The notes under the pieces were generated by a model. The model did not search any database. It saw only the letters and a program-made list of their open reading frames with translations, and had not been told where the DNA came from. A DNA stretch of 64,000 bases, taken from the NCBI GenBank assembly GCA_016235865.1, contig JACRIK010000021.1, positions 161,226 to 225,225 on the forward strand. Direction: 5' to 3'. This stretch comes from Planctomycetota bacterium (lineage in GTDB: Bacteria; Planctomycetota; MHYJ01; JACQXL01). Every line of letters begins with the position of its first letter. Position 1 is the first letter of the stretch. The translations under genes were made by a program, and so were the position numbers. Below, in pieces: positions 49,865-60,400 of the stretch.

Positions 49865-51826
49865 TTATACTGTCAAATCTCTCCGGGCATCCATATCATA
49901 AAGTTTGCGCTCCTGCGCCTTCTGGATACCGAGGGCTTCGCGCTTCTTGTTGATATGGTCAATAATCATGGCGGCCATCTTGCCGGCATCCGGCTCAAAC
50001 GCCCACTTGCCTTTATATATCTTTTCGTATTCTTCAAATATGTATTTGGTCATGGTCGGGCTGCCCATGGTCGGCCAGGTGGCGCCGAAGACAACCAGCG
50101 CGCCTGAGGTGACAAAGTATTGGCCGATGGCAATGGCCTTTTCACTCATCCATTCCGGAGCGCAGCCGGCTACCGGCAGGTCAGACAGGTCTGTTCCTAA
50201 CCCACCTTCCTTGACCATCTCGCAGCAAGCCACCAGGATGCGGCTGTTATCCACGCAGGCGCCGCAATGCAGCACCGGCGGCATGCCGACTGCCTCGCAG
50301 ACCTCGCGCAGTCCCTTGCCGGCGAATTTGGCGGCTTCGGGCACCAGCAGTCCTTCCTTGGCGCAGGCAATGGCCGAACAGCCGGTTTGGACCACCAGGA
50401 TGTCGTTGCCAATCAGTTCCTTGACCAGTTTGAGATGGACGTCATCGTGTTTGACCCTGGGATTGTTGCATCCGACCACGCCGACCACGCCGCGAATCCG
50501 GCCGTTGATGATGTTGTCATTGAGCGGGCGGTATGAACCACGGAACGAGCCGCCCAGCATATAATTAATCGTCTCGTGCGAGAATCCGGCTATCAGGTCC
50601 GTGACCTTGTTGGGGATATTGGTCTTGCCGCGCTTGGGGTAATTTTCTATGGCGACCGTGACAATCTTCTTGGCGATATTCAGGGCGTCGTGCTCGTCGA
50701 ATTCAATATGGGTGGCGCCCTGGATTTTGACCGTGGGCGAGGTGGTAATCAGTTTGGTGTGGAAGCATTCAACCAGTTTGCCCAGGGCCGGCATAATACA
50801 CTGGACGTCTACGACCATGGCTTCGACCGCGCCGGTGGCGATGGCCAGTTCCTGCTGGAGGAAATTCCCGGCCAGCGGCACGCCGTGGCGCAGGAGGATT
50901 TCGTTGCCCGAACAGCACATCCCGGCCAGGTTGATGCCCTTGGCGCCTTTTTGTTTGGCCAGGCTGACCAGTTCCGGGTCGCGGCTGGCCACGGTGACCA
51001 TCTCGGCCATCAGCGGATTATGGCCGTGGACAACAATATTAACCTGGTCGTTTTTCAGCACGCCCAGGTTGACCTGGCTGCGCACCGGCACCGGTGTGCC
51101 GAACATAATATCCTGGAGTTCGGTGGCAATCATCGAGCCGCCCCAGCCGTCCACCATTGAACAGCGGCTGCCCTGGAGGAGCAGGTTTTTGTAGTCGGCA
51201 TCGTCGCCGATATGGGTCCGGGACATCATCTCAACGATTTCCCGGTCAATGCCGCGGGGTGTGACGCCGGTCTGGTTCCAGATTTCCTGGCGCTTGGCCG
51301 GCGCGCGTTTAATCATCTGAAGCCCTTTTTCCGTGCCGAATTCAGCCAGGGCTTTCTGGCCCAGTTCTTCGGCGACCTTGTTGCTCGGCTTGTCTTTGGT
51401 GTCTATGCCGAAATCAGCCGCGACTTTATTTAGTTTTACGGTATCCTTAATCTGGTAGCCGGGGACTTCTCCCTTGGCCGCGGAGATGAATGTATGGCAG
51501 ACGTGGCGGGAGTGCTCGCAGTGGGCCGCGGTGCCGGCGGCGATCATCCGGCAGAAATTACGGGCTGCCACCGTGTTGATATCCGCGCCGCAGACGCCCT
51601 TGACCTCGTCCGGTTTCTTGGGATTGAACCGGCAGGGTCCCATGCCGCAATGCTTGCAGCAGGCGCCGACTTCGCCGATGGGGCAGGGCTTGACCTTCTG
51701 CGCCCGCTGGAATGCCGTGTCATAATTAGCGGCCTCGGCGTATTTTAACATTTCTATAGTGGCTTCACAGACAGATGGGGCTTCTTTACCTTTGGGGTTA
51801 GTGTCTTCTTTCACGACTGCGCTCAT
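49865..51826 (-). CDS. cooS: Anaerobic carbon monoxide dehydrogenase, catalytic subunit
   Basis: A 653-residue Ni-Fe-S enzyme interconverting CO2 and CO. The N-terminal cysteines for the D and B clusters are in CPIGEVGACCKHCGMGPC, and the C-cluster region is seen in NIVVHGHNPLMAEMV, INLAGMCCSGNEILLRHG, VVQTGCSAIACAKEG and VLHCGACVDNSRILVA. Length fits CooS/AcsA. The start follows AAGGAGAACTGTT. It is 12 nt after cooC and part of one operon ending with acsB, so CO made here would feed acetyl-CoA synthase. Confidence 0.97.
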   Translation of the reverse strand: MSAVVKEDTNPKGKEAPSVCEATIEMLKYAEAANYDTAFQRAQKVKPCPIGEVGACCKHCGMGPCRFNPKKPDEVKGVCGADINTVAARNFCRMIAAGTAAHCEHSRHVCHTFISAAKGEVPGYQIKDTVKLNKVAADFGIDTKDKPSNKVAEELGQKALAEFGTEKGLQMIKRAPAKRQEIWNQTGVTPRGIDREIVEMMSRTHIGDDADYKNLLLQGSRCSMVDGWGGSMIATELQDIMFGTPVPVRSQVNLGVLKNDQVNIVVHGHNPLMAEMVTVASRDPELVSLAKQKGAKGINLAGMCCSGNEILLRHGVPLAGNFLQQELAIATGAVEAMVVDVQCIMPALGKLVECFHTKLITTSPTVKIQGATHIEFDEHDALNIAKKIVTVAIENYPKRGKTNIPNKVTDLIAGFSHETINYMLGGSFRGSYRPLNDNIINGRIRGVVGVVGCNNPRVKHDDVHLKLVKELIGNDILVVQTGCSAIACAKEGLLVPEAAKFAGKGLREVCEAVGMPPVLHCGACVDNSRILVACCEMVKEGGLGTDLSDLPVAGCAPEWMSEKAIAIGQYFVTSGALVVFGATWPTMGSPTMTKYIFEEYEKIYKGKWAFEPDAGKMAAMIIDHINKKREALGIQKAQERKLYDMDARRDLTV

Positions 51827-51838
51827 AAACAGTTCTCC

Positions 51839-52627
51839 TTATCTATTCTGGTATTGATTAGATGGGTTTTTGCTATGCTCCAAAAATTCTATGATGGATG
51901 TGACCTCATGATTCACCTGCTGGTCCATCACTGCTGTTTCTTTCTTATCTAAACCGTTTATTGAATCGGAATAGGGAATATTCCCGATTAATTTAATTTT
52001 GTCAAGGTATTTCGTAATAAATTGCCGGTCTTCCGGCGACCTGATTTTATTACCGACGGCCGCCAGGTTCTTTATCCCGATTTGTTCGGCCAGTGTTTTG
52101 ATTCGGTGCGCGGCCTGGATACTGCGCAGGCCCGGCTCGACTACGGTAATCATCCAGTTAACCGCATCAGCCGTGGACCGGCCCAGGTGTTCCACCCCGG
52201 CTTCCATATCAATGATGACCCGTTCATTGCGCTCCAGTAGGATGTGCCTGACCAGTGTTTTAATCAGGGCGCTGGCCGGACAGACGCAGCCGCCGCCGCC
52301 GGTGGTGACTCCGCCCATGACGATTAACCTGATGCCGTTATGTTCATGGGCAATCTTATCAGGCAGGTCGTCCACTGTGGGATTGAGTTTGAACATCTGT
52401 CCGAGCGTGCCGGGCTTGGCGCCGGTGCGTTCCTCAATCAGTCCGGACATCTCGCTTAAGGGGATGATTTTGTCGGGTTCGGGAAATCCCAGCGCGCCGG
52501 CCAGACTGGTCACCGGGTCGGCGTCGATGGCCAGAACCTTGTAGCCGGCTTTGGCCCAGGCATTGGCCAGAAGGGATGCGATAGTGGTCTTGCCCACGCC
52601 GCCCTTGCCGGTAATTGCAATCTTCAC
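51839..52627 (-). CDS. cooC: CODH nickel-insertion ATPase
   Basis: About 262 residues from a GTG at 52627 (VKIAITGKGGVGKTTIASLL). The deviant Walker A KGGVGKTT, the CxC metal motif GGGCVCPASALIKT, and RVIIDMEAGVEHLGRSTADA mark the CooC/AcsF MinD-like ATPase that matures the Ni centre of CODH. GTG 52627 is preferred over a TTG at 52639 because GAGGGG lies 5-10 nt before it. That GAGGGG is part of a perfect 11-bp inverted repeat with the leader, so translation may be controlled by leader folding. Confidence 0.94.
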   Translation of the reverse strand: MKIAITGKGGVGKTTIASLLANAWAKAGYKVLAIDADPVTSLAGALGFPEPDKIIPLSEMSGLIEERTGAKPGTLGQMFKLNPTVDDLPDKIAHEHNGIRLIVMGGVTTGGGGCVCPASALIKTLVRHILLERNERVIIDMEAGVEHLGRSTADAVNWMITVVEPGLRSIQAAHRIKTLAEQIGIKNLAAVGNKIRSPEDRQFITKYLDKIKLIGNIPYSDSINGLDKKETAVMDQQVNHEVTSIIEFLEHSKNPSNQYQNR

Positions 52628-52688
52628 CCAGCCCCTCAATTTCTATACTAACCCAGTCCTTCCTTAATCTTTATAAGGAGGGGCTGGG
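52627..52688 (-). promoter_or_regulatory. Leader with two mutually exclusive hairpins over the cooC ribosome-binding site
   Basis: On the minus-strand RNA, arm 1 (from 52688 to 52675, CCCAGCCCCTCCTT) can pair with arm 2 (52665-52652, AAGGAAGGACTGGG, 12 of 14 pairs, 9-nt loop) or with arm 3 (52637-52627, GAGGGGCTGGG, 11 of 11 for its CCCAGCCCCTC part). Arm 3 holds the Shine-Dalgarno and touches the GTG. The second fold hides the start site, the first frees it. Regulation is inferred; only the complementarity is seen. Confidence 0.5.
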
Positions 52689-52773
52689 CTCATCCTACTT
52701 CTCTAAAGCACTACGACCATAAATTAAAGCAAATATCTTGGAATATGTTAACAAATTTTGGCAGAATATTATT

Positions 52774-53319
52774 ATGAACAATCTGCTTCTTCACATCTGC
52801 TGCGGAGTGTGTGCCGTGGGATTAATCAATAAGTTTAAGCAGGATGGCATTAAGGTTACCGGCTACTTTTATAATCCCAATATCCACCCATTTATGGAAT
52901 TCCGGAAACGCTTGAGGGCGGTTGAGGTCTTATCCGAGCAGGAGAAAATGCCGATACATTATGAGACCTCCTATGGGTTGGATGAATTCCTGGTTGCCGT
53001 GGCGCCTTATGCGAAGATATACGAAAAGAACCGATGCCTGAAATGCTATGAGATGCGGTTGATTAAGACCGCCCAGAAGGCCAGGGAATTAGGATGCGAT
53101 TCGTTCGCCTCGACCCTGATGGTCAGCCCGCAACAGGACCAGGACGCTATTAGAAATATCGGAGAAAAGGTTGCCAAGGCAGTTGGAATTGGTTTTAAGT
53201 ATGAGGTAGTGACCGATTTGTATCATGAATGCAAAGAACTGGCCAAGAAACGCCAGTTATACCGCCAGCAGTATTGCGGGTGTGTGTTCAGCGAGTATGA
53301 GAGATATAACAAAAAATAA
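52774..53319 (+). CDS. queH: Epoxyqueuosine reductase QueH
   Basis: A 181-residue Fe-S enzyme that reduces epoxyqueuosine to queuosine in tRNA. The DUF208 motifs are seen: LLLHICCGVCAVG at the N-terminus, YFYNPNIHPFMEFRKR, KNRCLKCYEMRL and the C-terminal YRQQYCGCVFSEYER. The ATG at 52774 is chosen because the family begins immediately before LHICC. It is close to tgt (54760), which inserts the queuosine base, so this is a queuosine locus interrupted by a SpoIID gene. Confidence 0.95.
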   Translation: MNNLLLHICCGVCAVGLINKFKQDGIKVTGYFYNPNIHPFMEFRKRLRAVEVLSEQEKMPIHYETSYGLDEFLVAVAPYAKIYEKNRCLKCYEMRLIKTAQKARELGCDSFASTLMVSPQQDQDAIRNIGEKVAKAVGIGFKYEVVTDLYHECKELAKKRQLYRQQYCGCVFSEYERYNKK

Positions 53320-53354
53320 GGATACAGGATGCAGGATGCAGGATACAGGAAATA
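53320..53354. repeat. 7-bp word array GGATACA/GGATGCA, five units
   Basis: GGATACA, GGATGCA, GGATGCA, GGATACA, GGAAATA. It begins on the base after the queH stop codon, and the start codon of the SpoIID gene (53336) lies inside it, in GGATGCA. Confidence 0.9.
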
Positions 53355-54592
53355 AGGCGCCTGTTCTGGTGTTCCTTTGTGCCTTTGCGGTAATAATCTT
53401 GGTTGCCGGCTGCGCTTCCAACGGCTCGGCGTCATCGTTTTACCGCTATGAGACGGCCAAAAAGGTATTGAGCGAGCCGCCGTATCTACAGGTTTTGCTG
53501 GCCGAATACGGCAATGCTGATTCGGCCGTTATCAAGGTCGGCGCTGCCTATGCCTTATATCCTTATCTGGACAATCGGGCCAATAAATTCATTGGCCCGC
53601 AGCCGTTATCAAAGCAGAATGCCATGTTTGAGCCGGTCAAGGTATCAAACAATGACGGCGATATCGTGCTGGGCGGGGTAAGCAATTTCTTTGGCAATGA
53701 TATCGTGCTGGTGCCGGCCAGCAGTTCAGCCCTGATTTTGGTGGGCAAACGGAATTACAAGGGTCGCCTGAGGATAAAGGCCCTGCCCAATAACAAGATT
53801 GCTCTGGTCAATATCATTGATATGGAAAGTTACCTGCCCGGCGTGGTCTCCAACGAGATGGACGAATCTTGGCCCCAGGATTCGCTGGCGGCTCAGGCCA
53901 TATCGGCCCGGTCATTTGCTTTTTACCGCATCAAGCAATCGGCCGTGGGGCAGTCCAAGAAGCTGTTTGACTATGACCTGACCGACGACATCTATTCCCA
54001 GGTCTATCGGGGCGAGGAGCGGACCGGTCCCAAGACCAGGCAAGCCGCAGAACAGACCCGGGGCATTATCCTGAGTTATGATGCCATGATTTTCAACTGC
54101 CTGTTCCATGATACCTGCGGTGGGCATACCGAGCCCGGTGATTTGGTCTGGGGCGGAACGGTTGTTCCGCCGCTTAAGGGACGCCCCTGCGGTTTCTGTT
54201 ACCATTCCAAGCACTCGCAGTGGAAGGTTGAATTCACCCAGCCGGAGATTATCAAGGCGCTGGACCTGAAAGGCGAAATCGATGATATATTGATAACCAA
54301 GGTTGCGCCGGGCGGGCATATCGTGGAACTGGCGCTTAAAATATCCGGCCGGGCCGAGCCGATTACCTTCCAGGCCCAGAAATTCAGGATTGCCCTGAAT
54401 CCCAATAAACTCAAGAGCACGCTTTTTAAGGTGACTAAGAAAGGCGTCTTGTTCGAATTCACCGGCCGGGGCTGGGGCCATGCTGTCGGTATGTGCCAGG
54501 AAGGCACGCGCGGCATGTCCGAAAACGGATTCACCCCGCTCCAGGTCCTGGAGTATTATTACCCCCAGGCCAGGGTGGTTAAGATTTATTAG
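53336..54592 (+). CDS. SpoIID/LytB-domain lipoprotein
   Basis: About 418 residues from the ATG at 53336 (MQDTGNKAPVLVFLCAFAVI), a lipoprotein signal with lipobox LVAGC; longer in-frame starts would run into queH. The body is a SpoIID domain: DMESYLPGVVSNEMDESWPQ, DSLAAQAISARSFAFYRI, LFDYDLTDDIYSQVYRGEE, FHDTCGGHTEPGD, and the C-terminal GRGWGHAVGMCQEGTRGMSE. SpoIID proteins are lytic transglycosylases acting on stripped peptidoglycan in spore formers; in non-spore formers they probably remodel the wall or assist amidases. Its start codon is created by an array unit. Confidence 0.9.
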   Translation: MQDTGNKAPVLVFLCAFAVIILVAGCASNGSASSFYRYETAKKVLSEPPYLQVLLAEYGNADSAVIKVGAAYALYPYLDNRANKFIGPQPLSKQNAMFEPVKVSNNDGDIVLGGVSNFFGNDIVLVPASSSALILVGKRNYKGRLRIKALPNNKIALVNIIDMESYLPGVVSNEMDESWPQDSLAAQAISARSFAFYRIKQSAVGQSKKLFDYDLTDDIYSQVYRGEERTGPKTRQAAEQTRGIILSYDAMIFNCLFHDTCGGHTEPGDLVWGGTVVPPLKGRPCGFCYHSKHSQWKVEFTQPEIIKALDLKGEIDDILITKVAPGGHIVELALKISGRAEPITFQAQKFRIALNPNKLKSTLFKVTKKGVLFEFTGRGWGHAVGMCQEGTRGMSENGFTPLQVLEYYYPQARVVKIY

Positions 54593-54597
54593 CATAG

Positions 54598-55833
<1,236 letters not shown>

Positions 55834-55839
55834 ATGCGT

Positions 55840-55875
55840 ACACGGATTAAACAGATTTTGCTGATTTAGCGGATA
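55840..55875. repeat. 9-bp word array, four units
   Basis: ACACGGATT, AAACAGATT, TTGCTGATT, TAGCGGATA, then a decayed inverted end (GTGTCTCTGTGGTG). It fills the gap after tgt. Confidence 0.85.
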
Positions 55876-55941
55876 ATCCGGGTGTCTCTGTGGTGAAAGA
55901 TTTTCTTGATAGGACGCATAATAAAATATATCCTGATTGAT

Positions 55942-56409
55942 ATGGTCAGAGTTAGATTGTTGATAGGGTTAATGCTGATATTTCTGGCGCTGGGTTGCCA
56001 GTCAACCGGCGTGCCGCTGGTGCCGGCCTATCCCTGGGCCGGATGCGGTGTGGGGAGTTTCGTCCAGTATAAAATGATTATGCCGGACGGCAAGACCGTG
56101 CAGGAAAAGCAGACCGTGATTGACGTCAAGCCCGGCCAGGTGCTGGTTGAATCGTCGGCCCTGACCGATGACGGCTGGGAGCCCAAGGGCAAGATGATTG
56201 TGCCGCTCAATGTGCCCAAGCGTCCGCCGGCCGGCGCCGTAGCTCTGGCTCAGGAACAGCTCATCATTGCCGGCAAGACCGTAAACTGCAATGTCATGGA
56301 AAGCAACGGCATCCGGGTCTGGATGTCCGATGAGGTGCCGGGCGGACTGGTCAAGCGGATGAGCGAGGGAGTAGTAGTCCTGGAAGTGATGGACTTCAGG
56401 AAGAAATAG
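55942..56409 (+). CDS. Small hypothetical lipoprotein
   Basis: About 155 residues from the ATG at 55942 (MVRVRLLIGLMLIFLALGCQ), a lipoprotein signal with lipobox LALGC; a TTG at 55906 would add 12 residues. The mature part is beta-rich (YPWAGCGVGSFVQYKMIMPD, KTVQEKQTVIDVKPGQVLVE, TVNCNVMESNGIRVWMSDEV, PGGLVKRMSEGVVVLEVMDF). This layout suits a periplasmic lipid- or protein-binding beta domain. No family named. A 9-bp array follows its stop codon. Confidence 0.75.
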   Translation: MVRVRLLIGLMLIFLALGCQSTGVPLVPAYPWAGCGVGSFVQYKMIMPDGKTVQEKQTVIDVKPGQVLVESSALTDDGWEPKGKMIVPLNVPKRPPAGAVALAQEQLIIAGKTVNCNVMESNGIRVWMSDEVPGGLVKRMSEGVVVLEVMDFRKK

Positions 56410-56411
56410 CA

Positions 56412-56447
56412 ACCACAGATTACACAGATTTCGCAGATTAAGCAGAT
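56412..56447. repeat. 9-bp word array, four units
   Basis: ACCACAGAT, TACACAGAT, TTCGCAGAT, TAAGCAGAT, filling the gap up to 4 nt before the pyrK start; no other ribosome-binding site is apparent. Confidence 0.92.
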
Positions 56448-56451
56448 AATA

Positions 56452-57258
56452 ATGACAATAAAGTCAACAATAGATGCCAGGGTGATATCCAACAAGCCAC
56501 TGCAAAAGGGCAGGGCGTGCAAATATTTCCGGATGGCGCTGGCGTTGAATAAACCAGTCAAAAAGGTTATTCCGGGCCAGTTCGTGCATATCAGGTTAGA
56601 GTCGAAAGAACACGTCCTGCCCAGGCCGTTTACCATATTTGACGTGAAAGATAAGGGTAGGGTTATTGAGGTGGTCTATCAGGTAGTGGGCAAAGGCACG
56701 GAATTGATGTCGTATCTTAGGCCGGGCCACAAAGTCTGGGTCTTGTGTCCACTGGGCAACGGATTTAAAATAGATAAGAAGATTGGGATGCATGTCCTGG
56801 TTGGCGGTGGTATCGGCGCGGCCGGATTATATCTGCTATTAAAGGAAATGACGGTCCAGCGGATAAAGAACATCTATGTCTTTATCGGCGCCCGGAGCAA
56901 AGACGACCTGTGCTTGTTGCCTGACTTCAAAAAGCTATCTAAGGACATAGTCGTAGCCACCGAAGATGGCTCTTTGGGTACTAAAGGTCTAATTACCTCT
57001 TCATTAGAGAATTTCCTGAACAAATTCGTCATTAGGCCTTCGTCATTAGGCATTTCTTTATATGCCTGCGGTCCTCGTGGAATGTCTGAGGCCGTCCGGA
57101 AACTCGCCATAGCCCGGAACATCCCAGCCCAGCTTTCCCTGGAAGCCCGGATGGCCTGCGGCGTGGGTTTATGCCGGGTGTGCGTCTGCCGGACTACCAA
57201 AGGGTATGCCACGGTCTGCGAAGACGGCCCGGTGTTTGATGCCCAGGACCTGGCCTAA
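56452..57258 (+). CDS. pyrK: Dihydroorotate dehydrogenase electron-transfer subunit (PyrK type)
   Basis: A 268-residue flavoprotein with a FAD domain (VIPGQFVHIRLESKEHVLPR, then PFTIFDV), an NAD domain (VLVGGGIGAAGLYLLLKEMT) and a C-terminal [2Fe-2S] site with the spacing MACGVGLCRVCVCRTTKGYA then TVCEDGPVF. PyrK passes electrons from dihydroorotate dehydrogenase B to NAD+. No pyrD follows: downstream is a repeat array and a convergent gene, so its partner must be elsewhere or it serves another oxidoreductase. The start follows a 9-bp array. Confidence 0.9.
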   Translation: MTIKSTIDARVISNKPLQKGRACKYFRMALALNKPVKKVIPGQFVHIRLESKEHVLPRPFTIFDVKDKGRVIEVVYQVVGKGTELMSYLRPGHKVWVLCPLGNGFKIDKKIGMHVLVGGGIGAAGLYLLLKEMTVQRIKNIYVFIGARSKDDLCLLPDFKKLSKDIVVATEDGSLGTKGLITSSLENFLNKFVIRPSSLGISLYACGPRGMSEAVRKLAIARNIPAQLSLEARMACGVGLCRVCVCRTTKGYATVCEDGPVFDAQDLA

Positions 57259-57268
57259 ATACGGCATT

Positions 57269-57394
57269 TCGGCTTGATATCAGTTGATACCGGCTTGACA
57301 TCAGTTGATACCGGATATATATCAATTGATTTCGGCTTAAAATCAGTGTATTTCGAGCTTAAATACATGGATTTAGGCCTATAATCCAGGGATA
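57269..57394. repeat. Direct tandem array, 21-bp unit, 6 decaying copies
   Basis: Six units of exactly 21 bp start at 57269, 57290, 57311, 57332, 57353 and 57374 (core CGGCTTGATATCAGTTGAT). Similarity falls off steadily from left to right. It fills the gap between pyrK and the convergent giant gene. Confidence 0.92.
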
Positions 57395-57407
57395 AAAGAA
57401 GGTAGGT

Positions 57408-60400
57408 CTATTCATTCGGCGCGCCGGCGTAGTAATATGTTGACTGTTCTACGGCTGAGCCGTTTCTGGTCTGGGGGGTGTTGCCTGAATAGCCGTTACA
57501 TTCGTAGTAGAGCCGACCGGCGCCGCCTGCGCCGCCATAATCGCCCCATCCGTCCTGTCCGCCCCGTCCGCCATTAGCTGAGATGGTGCCTGAATTGGTA
57601 ATGGTATTAACTCGTAAAACAGCCGAGCCGCCGGCCCCGCCACCACCTAAGCCGGCCGTTGCGTAAGTGGCTTCATAATAATCTATTCCAACGCCGCCAT
57701 TGGCGATAATATAGCCGGTGTTGGAGATGACATTGGCTCCGATGAACAGGAATCCGCCGCCGGTCCCGGCATTGGTGCCGGATATGACTTCAGCATAATC
57801 ATCACTAACACCGCCACCGGCCCCGCCGCCGGCCCCGAGATAGGCGCGTCTGTTTAACTGGGTGGAATCACCATAGAGACCGCCGCCGCCGGCATCGGCG
57901 CCAAAATCAGAGCTGCCCTGACCGCCGGCGCCGCCGATTGTGCTTGAGCCGGGCGAGCCGACCCCGTAGGCCAGTCCGACACTTCCATATCCTCCGCCTC
58001 CTCCGCTTCCGCCAAAATAGAAGCCATTTCCGGATGTGTCATACAAGCCACCCGCACCACCGCCGGCCGGACCAATGGTGCCGGCTGCAGCATTTCCTGT
58101 ATAAGAGATGGTGCCGTTGGTTGAATAGCCGCCGCCGCCGCCGCCGCCGCCCGGATTCTGGCTCTGCGCGTTCGTGGCTGAGGAACTGGTGGCCGTGCCG
58201 CCTGAGGCATATCGGGGTTGGATATATGATTCACCGGCTTCTGAGCTGCCATTACATGTAGTTCCTGTCCCGCCTCTATGGCCTCTGGCTGAGGCGTTTA
58301 TATAACAAGTGGAGTTGATGGTGATAGTTCCGTTGGCCCTAAAGGCCATAACGCCTCCGGTTGAGCCATTCCAGTAATTACAAAAAAGCTCAGAACTGCT
58401 TCCGGAGATGGTGACATCGGTGTAATTGGGTACGCGCTGGACAATTATCCGCTGGGTCGTGCCGTTATAGGAATTGGTCAGCGGAGAAACGAGAGTGATA
58501 GAATAGTTATCCGGCAGGGCGATGATGCGCTTGAATTCGTATAGCCCGACATTGGTGTAACTGGATGCCGTGCCTTGGAGATTGATGATGATGACCTCGT
58601 CATTGACGGCAAATCCGGTCGGCCGGGCACCGGTGGATGAGATGGTGGATTGGCCGGACGGGATATTGACATCTATGGTCCAGATGACTGCATCAGCAGT
58701 TCCGGTTCTGGTTGTCTGCTGTGTCTGGGTATTGATGTTAAAGCCGCTGGTAACGGTAATCGGTCCATCTGCGCCTGAGCCGCGGTAATCAGGCAGGATG
58801 GTGGTGAACGACAGGGGACTGCCATAACTGGTGCCGGAGCTGTTGGTGGCCACGATACGGAAGTAATAGGTGGTGCTGACCACCAGCGATGTGATGGGCG
58901 CGGAAACACTGACATCGATGGTGCCGTTGCCGGCGTTCTGGAGCGCGGTGGTATTTCCGTAGGTGATGGTGGTTCCCCACTCAAAGTAGTAATTGGTATC
59001 AGCGCCGTTGGGATTGACCGTGCCGCTCAGGACCGCGGAGTTATAGGTGATGGTGACAGCTGAATTAGTATTGACCGTCGGTCCGGTGCTGGGCGCCGGG
59101 CTATAGCCGGAGAATGAATCGTATTGGAGATAGGTCCGTCCGGCGCCGCCGCCGCCGCCGGAATAATATGGAGACGTTCCGCCCGTGCCGCCAAAGGTGG
59201 CGATGCCGTAGATATTCTGGTTGGTGATGACGCTGGCCTGGATGTAGATAGAGCCGCCTGAGCCGCCGCCGCCGCCGCCCGGGCAGGAACGAGCCACGGT
59301 GTTAGGAGTGACGCCAGCCAGGCCGCCGGCATAGATATAGGCATTGTCCGTAGTAGAGCCGGCCTGATTGTAATAAACGATGACGGTATTGGCGCCGATA
59401 CAGATGAATCCGCCGCCTGTGCCGCCCGAACCGCCAGTCTGTTCTCCGCCCGTGCCATAAGAACCGCCGCCGGCGCCGCCGCCGGCACCGAGGTATGCCC
59501 GGTAGGGCAATTGAGTGGTATCGCCATAGGTGCCGCCGCCGCCGCCGCCGCCTGCTTCAGGAGTCCAAGGAACGCCAGCCAGACGGTCGCCGCCCCGGCC
59601 ACCGGTCGTACCTGAACCGGCCGTGGCTGTGATGGTGCCGGAAATAGTGCCGACTCCGGGCTGACCAACTGTGCCATAACCGCCGCCGCCACCGCCACCG
59701 GCCAAACTGAAATAAGAGACAGAATATGCTGCGCCACCGCCGCCACCGGCCGGACCAGTCGTGCCCACTGAACCGACCGTAGATGAAGAACTATCTGTGG
59801 CGCTGCTACCGCCGCCTGCACCGCCCGGATTTGGAGTAGCCACGCCATTATAAGAACTGAATGAGCCGGCCTGCGCGCCTGAAGAATAGAGCCCGCCGAA
59901 ATAGGTTTCACCAGCTGGCGCATTAGAACTCCGAGCTACTCCGGTGCCGCCCCGGAGGCCCACGCCATAGGCGCTGACATAGGCCGTTCTGGTGGCCGGG
60001 GTATCGGTCGAGCCGACTGAGACGGTGTTCAGGCCACGGAATGCCAGGACGCCGCCGGTCGCGCCGTTCCAGGCGCTGCAGGTTAGGTTGGTATCCCAGG
60101 GCACGGCCACGCCGGAGTAATTGGGTATGCGCTGGAGCATGACATATTGGGTGGATCCGCAATTGGCGTCAGAGCCGGTCGCGTCGCCGTAATACCTGAT
60201 TTTAGGCCAGGCAAAGGTAACGACATTGCCGGCCACTGAGGCGACACGCAGGAATTCATAGTTGCCGGTATTGGTAAAGGCGGTGGATGAGCCCTTTAAT
60301 GAGATGAGGATAACCTCGTCGCCCGGGCTTATGGCGCCGGATGGGGCGTCAACCAATGTGGCAGTATTGGCAGTCATGGTTGAGACCCGTGAGTTCCAGG

